Part shown: positions 18,576 through 27,611 of the stretch, one piece after another
Numbering within the stretch: position 1 is the stretch's first letter
How the letters are laid out: every line of letters starts with the position of its first letter
Source of the DNA: Macrococcus sp. 19Msa1099
GTDB taxonomy: Bacteria; Bacillota; Bacilli; Staphylococcales; Staphylococcaceae
Length of the DNA stretch: 64,000 nucleotides
Direction: 5' to 3'
Assembly (NCBI GenBank): GCA_019357535.2
Contig: CP079955.1
Location: 434,001-498,000, forward strand
Position numbers and translations under genes: made by a program
Notes under the pieces: generated by a model
Database searches by the model: none
The model's input: the letters and a program-made list of their open reading frames with translations, nothing else
What the model was told of the DNA's origin: nothing

Positions 18576-19412
18576 TTGAAAGTCGCATGGATTACAGATA
18601 CTGCATCAGGATATAAGATTGGTGCTCATCAAGATATATTCGTCGTGCCAATGGGTGTGATATTAAATGATAAGCATTACCAGGATCAAGCAGAATTATC
18701 AGTGGAGGAATTCTACTCTTTACTTCAGGAATATGGAGATGGAGCGAAAACAACGCAACCTAATTTTCAGGCACTGCATGAAATTTATGAACATATTGAA
18801 AAGCTCGGTTATACGCATGTTATTGCGATACATCCTTCAAGCGAACTCACGGGATCGTTCCAGAATTCGGTGAAAGCAAGTCAAGAATCTTCACTAATCA
18901 GTGCAGTTATTGATTCAAGAATCGGTAGTTATCCGATGAAAGCAATGATTAATAAAGGGATGTCTTTATTTGAAGAAGGGTATTCTTTTGAAGAGGTCGT
19001 TGATAAGTTAACGTCTTATACAGAGGATACAGTCCTATTCTTACAACCGAAAAACTTAAGCCAGATGAAAAAAAGCGGACGTGTCTCTAAGACACAGAGC
19101 TTTATGGCAGGATTATTAAATATTCAGCTGATTCTTCAGTTTGAAGAAGGTAAAATCTACCCTATAGAAAAGGTGAGAACCAAGAAGAAAGTCATCGCGT
19201 TGATGAAAAAGTGTGTTGATGAGGCACTTAAAACTGCACAACCGAAAGAAATCTGTGTGGTTTACGCAGGTGATAGAAGCGAAGCAGATATTTATATCGA
19301 ATGGTTAAAAGAAAAATACCCAGATATTCATATTACCAATGAATTACTTGTCCCAGTTGCTGGTGTTCATCTAGGTTATGGCACGGTAGGAATAGGCTGG
19401 ATCAATGCATAG
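18576..19412 (+). CDS. DegV family fatty-acid-binding protein
   Basis: 278-aa two-domain protein of the DegV/FakB type. The N-terminal ITDTASGYK and the QPNFQALHEIYEHI region shape the lipid-binding site, and VVDSRIGS-like and GTVGIGW segments close the fold. FakB relatives in Staphylococcus present host fatty acids to the kinase FakA. The start is TTG at 18576 with a perfect AGGAGG 6 nt upstream. The 18461-18575 region is over 85% A/T and holds a candidate promoter only. A terminator follows. Confidence 0.88.
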   Translation: MKVAWITDTASGYKIGAHQDIFVVPMGVILNDKHYQDQAELSVEEFYSLLQEYGDGAKTTQPNFQALHEIYEHIEKLGYTHVIAIHPSSELTGSFQNSVKASQESSLISAVIDSRIGSYPMKAMINKGMSLFEEGYSFEEVVDKLTSYTEDTVLFLQPKNLSQMKKSGRVSKTQSFMAGLLNIQLILQFEEGKIYPIEKVRTKKKVIALMKKCVDEALKTAQPKEICVVYAGDRSEADIYIEWLKEKYPDIHITNELLVPVAGVHLGYGTVGIGWINA

Positions 19413-19414
19413 AT

Positions 19415-19446
19415 AAAGAGGATTGGTGTAACCAATCCTCTTTTTT
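19415..19446 (+). terminator. degV-family gene terminator
   Basis: AAAGAGGATTGGT / ACCAATCCTCTTT hairpin with a 3-nt loop, followed by a T run. It may also serve mgrA on the other strand. Confidence 0.9.
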
Positions 19447-19462
19447 ATGTTCAAATGATAGA

Positions 19463-19897
19463 TTAATCGTTTGACAGATTATTAATAAGTTTGTTCAGGA
19501 GTGTACTATAGCATTTTCTCTCTTCCTCCGTGAATTGAGAGACTTCATTGATGATTTCAGTCACTTGATATAAATCATCCTTCATTGCAATACTTTTATC
19601 TGTTAAAGAGATGAACACTTCTCTTTGGTCTAGTTCTGAACGTGTACGAACAATTAAGTTGTTAGCTTCCATACGTTTTAGGAGTGGTGAAATTGTCCCG
19701 GTATCTAATGACAATTCGGTAACGAGCTTCTTAACATTTACTGGAGACTCATCCCATAAAATTGAGAGTACAAGATACTGGGGATAAGTGATATTATATT
19801 TCTTGAAAACTTTATTCGAATAATATCTATTTACTTGGCGGTGTGCATTATATAGATTGAAGCACAGCTGTTTATCTAATCTGAAGTTTTCTGACAT
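19463..19897 (-). CDS. mgrA: Global regulator MgrA
   Basis: MarR/SarA-family regulator of 144 aa. It is nearly collinear with S. aureus Mgr[22 protein letters not shown] carries the redox-sensing Cys12, and the winged-helix region [17 protein letters not shown] with [10 protein letters not shown] follows. In S. aureus MgrA controls autolysis, efflux pumps and surface proteins. An AGGAGG site precedes the ATG. It is transcribed towards the DegV gene and divergent from the CobW gene; the 235-bp gap 19898-20132 holds its promoter region. Confidence 0.95.
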   Translation of the reverse strand: MSENFRLDKQLCFNLYNAHRQVNRYYSNKVFKKYNITYPQYLVLSILWDESPVNVKKLVTELSLDTGTISPLLKRMEANNLIVRTRSELDQREVFISLTDKSIAMKDDLYQVTEIINEVSQFTEEERKCYSTLLNKLINNLSND

Positions 19898-20132
19898 TTA
19901 TTTCCTCCTACTTTATGCGCAAAAATAAATGCGTTTGCTTTTTGCATATCTCTATATTTAGTATACTCTATAATAAATGAATCACCTAACGCATTCTTTT
20001 GTAATTTAATACAAAAAAGAACGATATTCAATGCTATTTACAATCTTTAAGTATGGGTGTTAAAGCGCCTTACTTATGTTTATTGTTTAATGGAAAAAAT
20101 ATATAATACTCTAAAAAAGGAAGGTTAAATTT

Positions 20133-21044
20133 ATGTCTCAGAAGATGAAAATCATTATTCTTAGTGGGTTTTTAGGGAGTGGTAAGACAAGTTTATTACT
20201 CAATATATTAAAACATAATAAAGAAAACAACGATTCCAATATCGCAATATTAATGAACGAACTTGGTGGTTTTAATGTTGACTCTAAAATCATTGGAGAA
20301 GAAACGCCATATAACGAATTATTGAATGGCTGTATCTGCTGTGATTTGAAGCATGATGTCGCTGTGCAGATAAGCGATCTCTATCATCGACATCATCCGG
20401 ACTATGTCATTATCGAGGCGACTGGTGTAGCACATCCTGTAGAGATTTATGATGCATGCACAGATCCAGTGCTTACACCGATTGCCGATGTATATAATAT
20501 TACTACGATAGTAGATGCTAAGCGTTTTCTAGAAAGAAATAAATATACGGAATCTACAAGAAGACTGATGGAAGAACAGGTAAAATATGCTGATATTGTG
20601 ATTGTAAATAAGGTGGATATGATAGAGGATGATGAACGTATAGAGGTAACACATCAGCTATTAAACATCAACGCACGTGCCACAATGACAGAAACATCAT
20701 ATAGCAAGATTGAATTCAACCTTTTAGAGCAAAAAGGGAATGAACAGCATGCGCATGTGCATATGCACCATGGAATATCATCTGTTGTGTATACGTTTGA
20801 TGGACCGGTTGATTCACGTGCGTTCGTAAGTTGGTTGATGCAGTTACCGGACAGTGTTTTGCGTGTAAAAGGATTTATTAAGTTTAGAGAGAACAAAGAA
20901 CAGACTGTACTGTTTCAGTATGCCTATGGAATTCCTCAATATGAAGAAGAGGCAATGAACCTACCACTTAAACTGGTCGTTATTGGTGAAGGACTGGATA
21001 AGCACAAAATTATGGATCAATTAGATCAACTGCAATTTAGTTAA
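20133..21044 (+). CDS. CobW/ZagA-family GTPase, putative metallochaperone
   Basis: G3E GTPase of 303 aa. Motifs: Walker A GFLGSGKTSLL near residues 12-22, the metal-binding CxCC motif in GCICCDLKHD, the G-site NKVD and a His-rich stretch HAHVHMHH at about residues 209-216, then the CobW C-terminal domain. Such proteins deliver zinc or cobalt to target enzymes. GGAAGG precedes the ATG. I found no obvious Zur box upstream. It stands alone before the fructose operon and ends in its own terminator. Confidence 0.88.
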   Translation: MSQKMKIIILSGFLGSGKTSLLLNILKHNKENNDSNIAILMNELGGFNVDSKIIGEETPYNELLNGCICCDLKHDVAVQISDLYHRHHPDYVIIEATGVAHPVEIYDACTDPVLTPIADVYNITTIVDAKRFLERNKYTESTRRLMEEQVKYADIVIVNKVDMIEDDERIEVTHQLLNINARATMTETSYSKIEFNLLEQKGNEQHAHVHMHHGISSVVYTFDGPVDSRAFVSWLMQLPDSVLRVKGFIKFRENKEQTVLFQYAYGIPQYEEEAMNLPLKLVVIGEGLDKHKIMDQLDQLQFS

Positions 21045-21080
21045 GAAATGTGAATATTTTATCACATTTCTTATTTTTTT
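21043..21080 (+). terminator. Terminator of the CobW GTPase gene
   Basis: AAGAAATGTGA / TCACATTTCTT stem (21043-21053, 21062-21072) followed by a run of T. Confidence 0.9.
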
Positions 21081-21091
21081 TTGCATTTTTA

Positions 21092-21156
21092 TGATTGAAA
21101 TTGAATGAGTTTGATTGACAATGAATGAAAACAATCATATTATGAAAGTGTTCACA
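21092..21156 (+). promoter_or_regulatory. fru operon promoter with phased repeats and cre-like site
   Basis: The -35 TTGACA (21115-21120) and -10 TATTAT (21138-21143) are 17 bp apart. Four copies of TGAWTGA start at 21092, 21102, 21112 and 21122, exactly 10 bp apart, the third overlapping the -35. A CAATCA (21132-21137) is the reverse complement of part of the unit. At 21142-21156 there is a CcpA cre-like site with one mismatch (central CG reads TG). FruR binding to the repeats is inferred from position. Confidence 0.7.
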
Positions 21157-21169
21157 AAGGAGGTCTTCT

Positions 21170-21907
21170 ATGCTGACGATTGAAAGACACAATACGATAT
21201 TAAGACTTTTAGAGATACATGAGATTGTTACGCTTCAAATGCTTATTGATGAGACGCATTGCAGTGAGTCTACAATAAGAAGAGATCTCTCTACATTAGA
21301 AAGTGAAGGTCAGCTGATTCGCATTCATGGAGGCGCAAAAAAGGTGACCGAAAAACATAGAGATGTCGCGCTGTCTGTGAAGTCTACGAAGAAAACGAAG
21401 GAAAAAGAGGAAATCGCAAAAATTGCTGCAGCACAAGTGCGGAATAATGACTGTATCTACCTGGATGCAGGCAGCAGCACATTGATGATGATTCCTTATC
21501 TGGATCAAGCACATATTACCATTGTAACGAACGGCCTGACACATGTGCCGCCACTTGTTGAGAAAGGTTATGAAGTTTATATGATTGGCGGTTATATTAA
21601 ACCAGATACGCATGCAAGTATTGGTGTACAGGCGATAGAAAGTTTAAGGCAATTTCGCTTTGATAAAGTATTCATGGGTGCAAACGGTGTGCATTTGACA
21701 CAAGGTATAACGACGCCCGATATCGAAGAAGCCTATATTAAGCGAAAAGCGATTGAAAAAGCTGAACAGATTTACTTTTTAGTTGATGACAGCAAGTTTG
21801 ATGAAGTGACATTTGCGAAAGTGTCAGACTTACAAGAAGGCAGAACGATGTTAATTACGAATCGTGAGAATGACCTTCAGCACAAATATGGTAAATATTT
21901 AATATAG
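21170..21907 (+). CDS. fruR: DeoR-family fructose operon repressor
   Basis: Repressor of 245 aa with a DeoR winged-helix N-terminus (SESTIRRDLSTLESEGQLIRIHGGA) and a sugar-phosphate sensor domain (C-terminal two thirds, GSSTLMMIPYL and TNGLTHV). It is the first gene of fruR-fruK-fruA with 10 and 18 nt spacings, so it is autoregulated with the operon. AAAGGAGG precedes the ATG. Effector is probably fructose-1-phosphate, as known for related systems. Confidence 0.93.
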   Translation: MLTIERHNTILRLLEIHEIVTLQMLIDETHCSESTIRRDLSTLESEGQLIRIHGGAKKVTEKHRDVALSVKSTKKTKEKEEIAKIAAAQVRNNDCIYLDAGSSTLMMIPYLDQAHITIVTNGLTHVPPLVEKGYEVYMIGGYIKPDTHASIGVQAIESLRQFRFDKVFMGANGVHLTQGITTPDIEEAYIKRKAIEKAEQIYFLVDDSKFDEVTFAKVSDLQEGRTMLITNRENDLQHKYGKYLI

Positions 21908-21917
21908 GAGGTAGTAT

Positions 21918-22829
21918 ATGATTTATACAATAACATTGAATCCATCTATCGATTATGTGATGTTTACGGATGGATTTGAAGCAGGCGCATTAAACCGTGC
22001 ACATACGACTTATAAGTTTGCAGGTGGTAAAGGTATCAATGTTTCAAGAGTACTTAAGTCGCTGAACACAGAGTCCACCGTACTCGGTTTTCTAGGGGGA
22101 TTTCCCGGGCAATTTATCGAGGATAAGTTGAAGGCGAGCGATATCCAGGTGGATTGTGTTCAAGTAGAGAGTGATACAAGGATCAATGTGAAATTGAAAG
22201 GCGCAAATGAAACAGAAATTAACGCACCAGGTCCTGATATTAATGAAGAAAATATTCAACAGCTAATGAACAAGCTTAAGGCGTTAACATCTGAAGACAC
22301 TGTCGTAATTGCAGGTAGTATTCCTTCTTCGATGCCAGCTGATATTTATGCACAGATTGCAGAGCTTTGCCATGAACAACAGATTAAATTTGTTGTTGAT
22401 GCAGAAAAAGCTTTATTAAACTCAGTGTTACCTTATAAACCAGTGTTTATTAAGCCAAATATTGTGGAATTAGAAGAAATGTTTAATACAACGTTGACAA
22501 CAGATGATGCAATTTATGAAGCAGCGAAACGGTTATTGCATAAAGGTGCGCAGATGGTATTTGTTTCTATGGGTGGAGATGGTGCGATGTTAGTCACTGA
22601 AGAGCGATGCTTGAAGGCAACGGTACCGAAAGGACAAGTTGTAAATACTGTCGGCTCAGGAGATTCGACAGTAGCAGGTATGGTTGCCGGATTAACGAAC
22701 GGATTATCATTAACGTCTGCATTTAGACAAGCGATTGCTTGTGGTACAGCGACAGCATTTACAGAAGACTTAGCAACGAATGAAGAAATTCAAGAGATAA
22801 TAAACCAAATACAAATTGAAGAGCTTTAA
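21918..22829 (+). CDS. fruK: 1-phosphofructokinase
   Basis: PfkB-family sugar kinase of 303 aa that converts fructose-1-phosphate to fructose-1,6-bisphosphate. Signature 1 is GGKGINVSRVL near residues 37-47 and signature 2 is VNTVGSGDSTVAGMVAG with the catalytic Asp in GSGDS. AGGAGG precedes the ATG. It sits between fruR and fruA, the normal Staphylococcus order. Confidence 0.97.
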   Translation: MIYTITLNPSIDYVMFTDGFEAGALNRAHTTYKFAGGKGINVSRVLKSLNTESTVLGFLGGFPGQFIEDKLKASDIQVDCVQVESDTRINVKLKGANETEINAPGPDINEENIQQLMNKLKALTSEDTVVIAGSIPSSMPADIYAQIAELCHEQQIKFVVDAEKALLNSVLPYKPVFIKPNIVELEEMFNTTLTTDDAIYEAAKRLLHKGAQMVFVSMGGDGAMLVTEERCLKATVPKGQVVNTVGSGDSTVAGMVAGLTNGLSLTSAFRQAIACGTATAFTEDLATNEEIQEIINQIQIEEL

Positions 22830-22847
22830 TAATTAGGAGGGAAAATA

Positions 22848-24737
22848 ATGAGAATCACTGATTTGCTTACATTTGACACGATGGCAATGGATTTACAAGC
22901 GACAACGAAAGACGGTGTGATCGATGAGTTAGTCGATACATTATCAGCTGCTGGGATATTATCGGACAAAGCATCATTTAAAGAAGCGATACATGCACGT
23001 GAAGCACAGAGTACTACAGGTGTTGGTGAAGGGATTGCAATACCCCACGCGAAAAATGATGCGGTTAAGAAACCAGCCATAGCATTTGGTAAAGCGGTAG
23101 ATGGCATCGATTACGATTCACTTGATGGGCAACCAGCGCGCTTATTCTTTATGATTGCAGCACCTGCAGGAGGTGCACAGACGCATCTTGAAGCTTTAGC
23201 GAAGTTATCAGGGATATTAATGAATGAAGATGTTAGAACTGAATTATTACACGCAAAGACAAAAGAAGAAGTTATTGAAACAATCAACTTACACGATGAA
23301 ATTGAAAAAGATGAAGAAGTCGTTTTAGCACCTACTGGAGATGAGGATGATGATAATCTCGTGCTAGCTGTTACCGCATGTCCTACAGGAATCGCACATA
23401 CGTATATGGCAGCAGATGCACTGAAGAATCAAGCTGTTAAGATGGGTGTGCCGATTAAAGTTGAGACAAATGGTTCAGGAGGCATTAAAAACAGATTAAC
23501 AGAGGAAGAAATTAAAAAAGCAAAAGGTATTATCGTTGCAGCAGATGTGAATGTTGAAACAAATCGTTTCCATGGTAAGAATGTTGTGACAGTACCAGTA
23601 GCAGATGGCATTAAGCGTCCTGAAGAGCTGATTAATATGGCTTTAGATACATCAAGACCAGCATATACTGCAAAGGATGATAAAGGCACTACGAATTCAG
23701 GTGGAGAGCGTAAAGGATTTTATAAACACTTGATGAGCGGTGTATCTAATATGCTACCTTTCGTTGTTGCAGGTGGTATATTAATGGCCATTGCATTTAT
23801 GTTTGGGATTACATCGTTCGATCCAACCAAATCAGATTACCATCCGTTTGCAGAAGCATTATGGGCGATTGGGAATAAGTCTGCATTCGCTTTAATGGTT
23901 CCGATATTAGCAGGTTTCATCGCAATGAGTATTGCAGACCGTCCTGGATTGGCACCAGGTATGGTTGGTGGTATGTTAGCTGTTATGGGAGGTTCAGGCT
24001 TCCTTGGTGGACTGATTGCCGGATTCTTAGCAGGTTATTTAGTAGAAGCGATTAAGAAAATGTTAAGTGGTATGCCACAAGCATTAGATGGATTAAAACC
24101 GACGCTATTATATCCACTGCTTGGTGTAACAAGCACGGGATTAATTATGTACTACATTATCAACCCACCAGCGAGCTGGTTAAATAAATTAATGGCAGAT
24201 ACCTTAAATAGTATGGATGGAACAAATATCGTATTGCTGGGCTTAGTATTAGGTGGTATGATGGCCATTGATATGGGTGGACCGTTCAATAAGGCATCAT
24301 ACGCATTTGGGTTTGCAGCAATTGAAGCGGGGAACTATGCACCGATTACTGCTGCGATGATAGGTGGAATGGTTCCACCATTAGCAATAGCGCTATCAAT
24401 GATTTTATTTAAGAAAAAGTATACAAAGACACAACGTGGATCAATCGTTTCAAATATCGTAATGGGAGCATCATTTATTACTGAAGGTGCAATTCCGTTT
24501 GCAGCAGCAGACCCATTACGTGTCATCCCATCAATGATTGCAGGAAGTGCAACAGCTGGAGCACTTGCAATGGCCTTCGGTTGCCGTGTCCCAGCACCAC
24601 ATGGTGGTATATTCGTAATTGGACTTGATAAAGCACACTGGCCAATGTTCTTACTTGCATTATTCATTGGTGTTGTCGTATCAGCAGTCATTTACGGTTT
24701 GATTAAGAAACACCCAGAAGAACTAGAAGTGAAATAA
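22848..24737 (+). CDS. fruA: PTS fructose transporter, EIIABC
   Basis: Fused phosphotransferase permease of 629 aa. EIIA (1-145) has the phosphorylated His67 in GIAIPHAKN. EIIB (about 170-270) has phosphorylated Cys178 in VTACPTGIAHTY. EIIC (about 290-625) is a membrane domain with conserved GGPFNKASYAF and ITEGAIPF motifs. It imports fructose as fructose-1-phosphate. Domain order A-B-C is that of the Firmicute type. It ends with a terminator. Confidence 0.97.
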   Translation: MRITDLLTFDTMAMDLQATTKDGVIDELVDTLSAAGILSDKASFKEAIHAREAQSTTGVGEGIAIPHAKNDAVKKPAIAFGKAVDGIDYDSLDGQPARLFFMIAAPAGGAQTHLEALAKLSGILMNEDVRTELLHAKTKEEVIETINLHDEIEKDEEVVLAPTGDEDDDNLVLAVTACPTGIAHTYMAADALKNQAVKMGVPIKVETNGSGGIKNRLTEEEIKKAKGIIVAADVNVETNRFHGKNVVTVPVADGIKRPEELINMALDTSRPAYTAKDDKGTTNSGGERKGFYKHLMSGVSNMLPFVVAGGILMAIAFMFGITSFDPTKSDYHPFAEALWAIGNKSAFALMVPILAGFIAMSIADRPGLAPGMVGGMLAVMGGSGFLGGLIAGFLAGYLVEAIKKMLSGMPQALDGLKPTLLYPLLGVTSTGLIMYYIINPPASWLNKLMADTLNSMDGTNIVLLGLVLGGMMAIDMGGPFNKASYAFGFAAIEAGNYAPITAAMIGGMVPPLAIALSMILFKKKYTKTQRGSIVSNIVMGASFITEGAIPFAAADPLRVIPSMIAGSATAGALAMAFGCRVPAPHGGIFVIGLDKAHWPMFLLALFIGVVVSAVIYGLIKKHPEELEVK

Positions 24738-24749
24738 AGTATAAATTAT

Positions 24750-24788
24750 AACCTGCCGTACTAAAATAAAAGTTCGGCAGGTTTTTTA
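24750..24788 (+). terminator. fru operon terminator
   Basis: AACCTGCCG / CGGCAGGTT stem (24750-24758, 24775-24783) followed by six T. Confidence 0.9.
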
Positions 24789-24910
24789 TAAATATTTTCA
24801 ATAGATTGACATATTATAAATCTTTTCTCATTATTTACTGCGTAATATATAATAAATGGGGTATAATATCATTACTTATTAATTGTGAAATAAAAGAACG
24901 GATGATATGG

Positions 24911-25693
24911 ATGCTATATTATAAAACATATATAAAAGATAAAGACGCACCTTGGATTACATTTATTCATGGTGCAGGGGGAAGCTCGACGATTTGGTTT
25001 AAACAGATACGATACTTCAGAAAAGATTTTAACATATTACTCGTAGATCTTCGCGGACATGGACGTTCATCGGAAGTAATCTGGAAGAAGGAGGACTCAT
25101 TTAAGACACTTGCCTCAGAAGTTGTCGAAGTACTGGATGAACTTGGTATCCAAAAGACACATATTATCGGAATGAGCTTGGGGACAATCGTTTCTCAAAC
25201 AGTGGCGAACAAATATCCTGAACGAGTGATATCACTCGTGTTAGGAGGTGCGATTATATCGCTTGATATTCGTACGAAATTCTTGCTGATGATTGGACGA
25301 CTAACAAAGAATCTTATTCCGTTTATGTTGCTATATAAACTGTTTGCATGGATTATTATGCCGAAGAAGGCTCATGAAGAATCACGTCTCGCTTTCATAA
25401 ACGAAGCAAAGAAGATGAGTCAGAAGCAATTTGTGAAATGGTTTAGTTTGACGAAACTGATCAATCCTTATCTAAGTCATCTGCAAGTCGCAACGAAGAC
25501 CATACCGACATTGTTTATTATGGGAGAAGAGGATTATTTGTTTATCCCGCCAGTTGAAAAGGTAGTGAAAGAAAATGGAAACTTTAGCCTAGAAGTGATT
25601 AAAGATTCTGGACATGTATGTAATATCGATCAGCCAGAACGTTTTAATGATTTGAGTAAGACATTTATTAATATCCATTCCGCTAATGCTTAA
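24911..25693 (+). CDS. Alpha/beta hydrolase
   Basis: Serine hydrolase of 260 aa. The oxyanion region is HGAGGSS, the nucleophile Ser is in GMSLGT, the acid is in GEEDYLF and the catalytic His is in KDSGHVCNID. The start is uncertain: a -10-like TATAAT at 24862-24867 argues against a start before about 24872, leaving ATG 24902 or 24911; I chose the latter because the family core begins there. It occupies the position where Staphylococcus aureus carries nagA, as I recall it. Substrate unknown. Confidence 0.8.
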   Translation: MLYYKTYIKDKDAPWITFIHGAGGSSTIWFKQIRYFRKDFNILLVDLRGHGRSSEVIWKKEDSFKTLASEVVEVLDELGIQKTHIIGMSLGTIVSQTVANKYPERVISLVLGGAIISLDIRTKFLLMIGRLTKNLIPFMLLYKLFAWIIMPKKAHEESRLAFINEAKKMSQKQFVKWFSLTKLINPYLSHLQVATKTIPTLFIMGEEDYLFIPPVEKVVKENGNFSLEVIKDSGHVCNIDQPERFNDLSKTFINIHSANA

Positions 25694-25706
25694 AGCTTTA
25701 ATTTAG

Positions 25707-25738
25707 ATATTACAGTGTATTTAAATACACTGTAATAT
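25707..25738. repeat. 32-bp perfect palindrome, probable terminator or operator
   Basis: Arms 25707-25722 and 25723-25738 are exact reverse complements with no loop. It lies 13 bp after the hydrolase stop codon and lacks a strong T run. A second perfect palindrome CACAAATTTGTG lies at 25746-25757. Confidence 0.6.
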
Positions 25739-25780
25739 TAATGTACACAAATTTGTGATAAAATATTGAGTAATCTACCG

Positions 25781-25920
25781 AGGAGGTGACTACTGTTGGG
25801 AAGGTCATAAATTGTATAAAAGCAAGTTTAAATCAAGAAATAATTGTAACAAAAATCAAATGTGACTTGCGTAGTCACCAAACATATTTCGGAGGTGAAT
25901 CCCTAGTATTAGGGAATTAA
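25781..25920 (+). promoter_or_regulatory. Structured leader of mpfA, candidate attenuator
   Basis: A perfect AGGAGG (25781-25786) precedes a five-codon frame TTG GGA AGG TCA TAA (25796-25810). The following element GGTGACTAC (25785-25793) is the exact complement of GTAGTCACC (25871-25879). The latter can instead pair with a nearby GTGACT (25862-25867) or with GGTGA of the mpfA ribosome site (25894-25898). The spacer between that site and the mpfA TTG contains a hairpin TCCCTA-GTAT-TAGGGA (25900-25915). The mechanism is inferred from complementarity only. Confidence 0.5.
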
Positions 25921-27258
25921 TTGGACATACAGACCATATCAAATTTATTATTATTCGCATTATTAATCGCACTCACTGCATTATTCGTAGGATCAGAATT
26001 TAGTTTAGTTAAGGTAAGAACTTCAAGAATTGATCAGCTTGTATCAGAAGGTAATTCTGCTGCAAAGATTGTACAACATATGGTGCATCATCTAGATTAT
26101 TATTTATCAGCATGTCAGCTTGGTATTACAGTAACAGCTTTAGGGCTTGGTTGGATTGGTGAATCAACATTCGAAGCATTAATTCATCCTGTTCTACATT
26201 TATTCCATATCCCAACTGATTTGAGTAAGCCAATAACGATATTCTTAAGTTTCTTTATCGTTACATTTATTCACGTAGTTATCGGAGAACTTGCACCGAA
26301 GTCTCTAGCTATCCAATATGCCGAGAGGATGACTTTAGCATTTGCTAGACCCCTTTATTTCTTTGGTATTATTATGAAACCATTGATCTTTGCTATGAAC
26401 GGTACGGCCCGTTTAATCTTACGTATCTTTGGTGTCCAGCCTGCAGATCATGAACAGGCGATGAGTGAAGAAGAGCTGAAGATTATTATGACCCAGAGTT
26501 ATCAAGGTGGAGAAATCAACCATACAGAGCTTGCGTATATGCAGAACATCTTTAGTTTTGACGAGCGATTAGCAAAGGATATTATGGTACCGAGAACGCA
26601 GATGGTATCATTAACACAACCATTCAATATTGATGAGTTGTTAGAAGTGATTAACGAACATCAATTTACACGTTATCCAATTACTGAAGATGGCGACAAA
26701 GATCATATTATTGGATTTATTAATGTAAAAGAATTTCTAACGAAATATGCTTCGGGTAATCCTGTACGTATTAAGGATCATATTCATGATCTGCCGTTAA
26801 TTCATGAAGTGACACGCATTAGTGATGCTTTAATTAAGATGCAGCGTGAACGTGTGCATATTGCACTTGTTATTGATGAATATGGCGGTACAGCAGGGAT
26901 TATTACGATGGAAGATATATTGGAAGAGATCGTCGGAGAGATTCGTGACGAATTTGATGATGATGAAGTGAATGATATTATTAAGACTGGAGACGATACA
27001 TATCAGATTAATGGTCGTGTATTATTAGATGATATTACTGAGAAGTTTGGTATAGAGTTTGAAGATTCAGACGATATTGATACGATAGGGGGATGGATTC
27101 AATCGCAAAATCCCGATATTGAGAAAGATGATTACATTGATACTAAGTATGACAAATGGGTTGTATTAGAATCTGAGAACCATCAGATTATCACTGTTGC
27201 GTTGCATAAAGACTTCAATGCTTCAAGAAATAATCCAGACGAAGAAGAGGAAGCGTAA
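25921..27258 (+). CDS. mpfA: CNNM/CorC-HlyC family magnesium transporter-like protein
   Basis: Membrane protein of 445 aa: DUF21/CNNM domain with three or four helices (about 1-180), a CBS pair (about 215-330, [11 protein letters not shown] and [13 protein letters not shown]) and a CorC_HlyC C-terminal domain (about 350-430, [12 protein letters not shown]). Homologous S. aureus MpfA protects against high Mg2+, probably by export. The start is TTG at 25921; a TAA stop immediately precedes it in frame and no other start exists nearby. GGAGG is 25 nt away, bridged by a hairpin. Confidence 0.9.
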   Translation: MDIQTISNLLLFALLIALTALFVGSEFSLVKVRTSRIDQLVSEGNSAAKIVQHMVHHLDYYLSACQLGITVTALGLGWIGESTFEALIHPVLHLFHIPTDLSKPITIFLSFFIVTFIHVVIGELAPKSLAIQYAERMTLAFARPLYFFGIIMKPLIFAMNGTARLILRIFGVQPADHEQAMSEEELKIIMTQSYQGGEINHTELAYMQNIFSFDERLAKDIMVPRTQMVSLTQPFNIDELLEVINEHQFTRYPITEDGDKDHIIGFINVKEFLTKYASGNPVRIKDHIHDLPLIHEVTRISDALIKMQRERVHIALVIDEYGGTAGIITMEDILEEIVGEIRDEFDDDEVNDIIKTGDDTYQINGRVLLDDITEKFGIEFEDSDDIDTIGGWIQSQNPDIEKDDYIDTKYDKWVVLESENHQIITVALHKDFNASRNNPDEEEEA

Positions 27259-27259
27259 T

Positions 27260-27559
27260 ATGGAAAGTAGTACTTTGAAGAGTGTGTTTAGATTCTTTGG
27301 TTTCCTAGAAGGGGGCTCACTCTTGTTATTATTAGGTATTGCAATGCCCCTTAAATATTCAGCTGGAAAGCCTGAAGTTGTAACAATAATAGGTTCAATT
27401 CATGGGTTTTTATTCACAGTGTATGTAATTACATTAATATTAATAACGATTCGTACGAAATGGCCCATGAAGTGGCCGGTCATCGGTCTTATTGTAGCAT
27501 TCATACCATTTGGCACATTTGTGTATGATCATTATTATATTCGTTCAAAATATTATTGA
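27260..27559 (+). CDS. DUF3817 membrane protein
   Basis: 99-aa protein with three hydrophobic segments and the DUF3817 pattern FRFFGFLEGGSLLLLLGIAMPLKY, with GSIHGFLF following. The function is unknown. Its ATG begins one base after the mpfA stop codon, with GAAGAGG inside the mpfA end, so it is translated from the mpfA transcript. I chose this start; a longer frame from 27197 overlaps mpfA. Confidence 0.85.
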   Translation: MESSTLKSVFRFFGFLEGGSLLLLLGIAMPLKYSAGKPEVVTIIGSIHGFLFTVYVITLILITIRTKWPMKWPVIGLIVAFIPFGTFVYDHYYIRSKYY

Positions 27560-27590
27560 AGCGTGTGAGGCAATGCCTCAGACGCTTTTA
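27559..27590 (+). terminator. mpfA operon terminator
   Basis: AAGCGT-g-TGAGGCA / TGCCTCA-g-ACGCTT hairpin followed by TTTTA; starts at the DUF3817 stop. Confidence 0.75.
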
Positions 27591-27611
27591 CTTTGAAAGG
27601 TTGCTGGTTGT

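Noticed and set aside
19898-20132. Zur box between mgrA and the CobW GTPase gene
   Set aside because: No sequence close to the known Zur consensus; only promoter-like AT-rich DNA and a weak inverted repeat near 19916-19947.
24335-24691. Minus-strand 118-codon frame inside fruA
   Set aside because: Antisense shadow of a strongly conserved membrane domain.
25786-25920. 44-codon open frame from GTG 25786 ending in TAA directly before mpfA
   Set aside because: Its GTG overlaps the AGGAGG, so there is no ribosome site for it. The encoded sequence is not recognisable and the frame's openness is not remarkable in this length.
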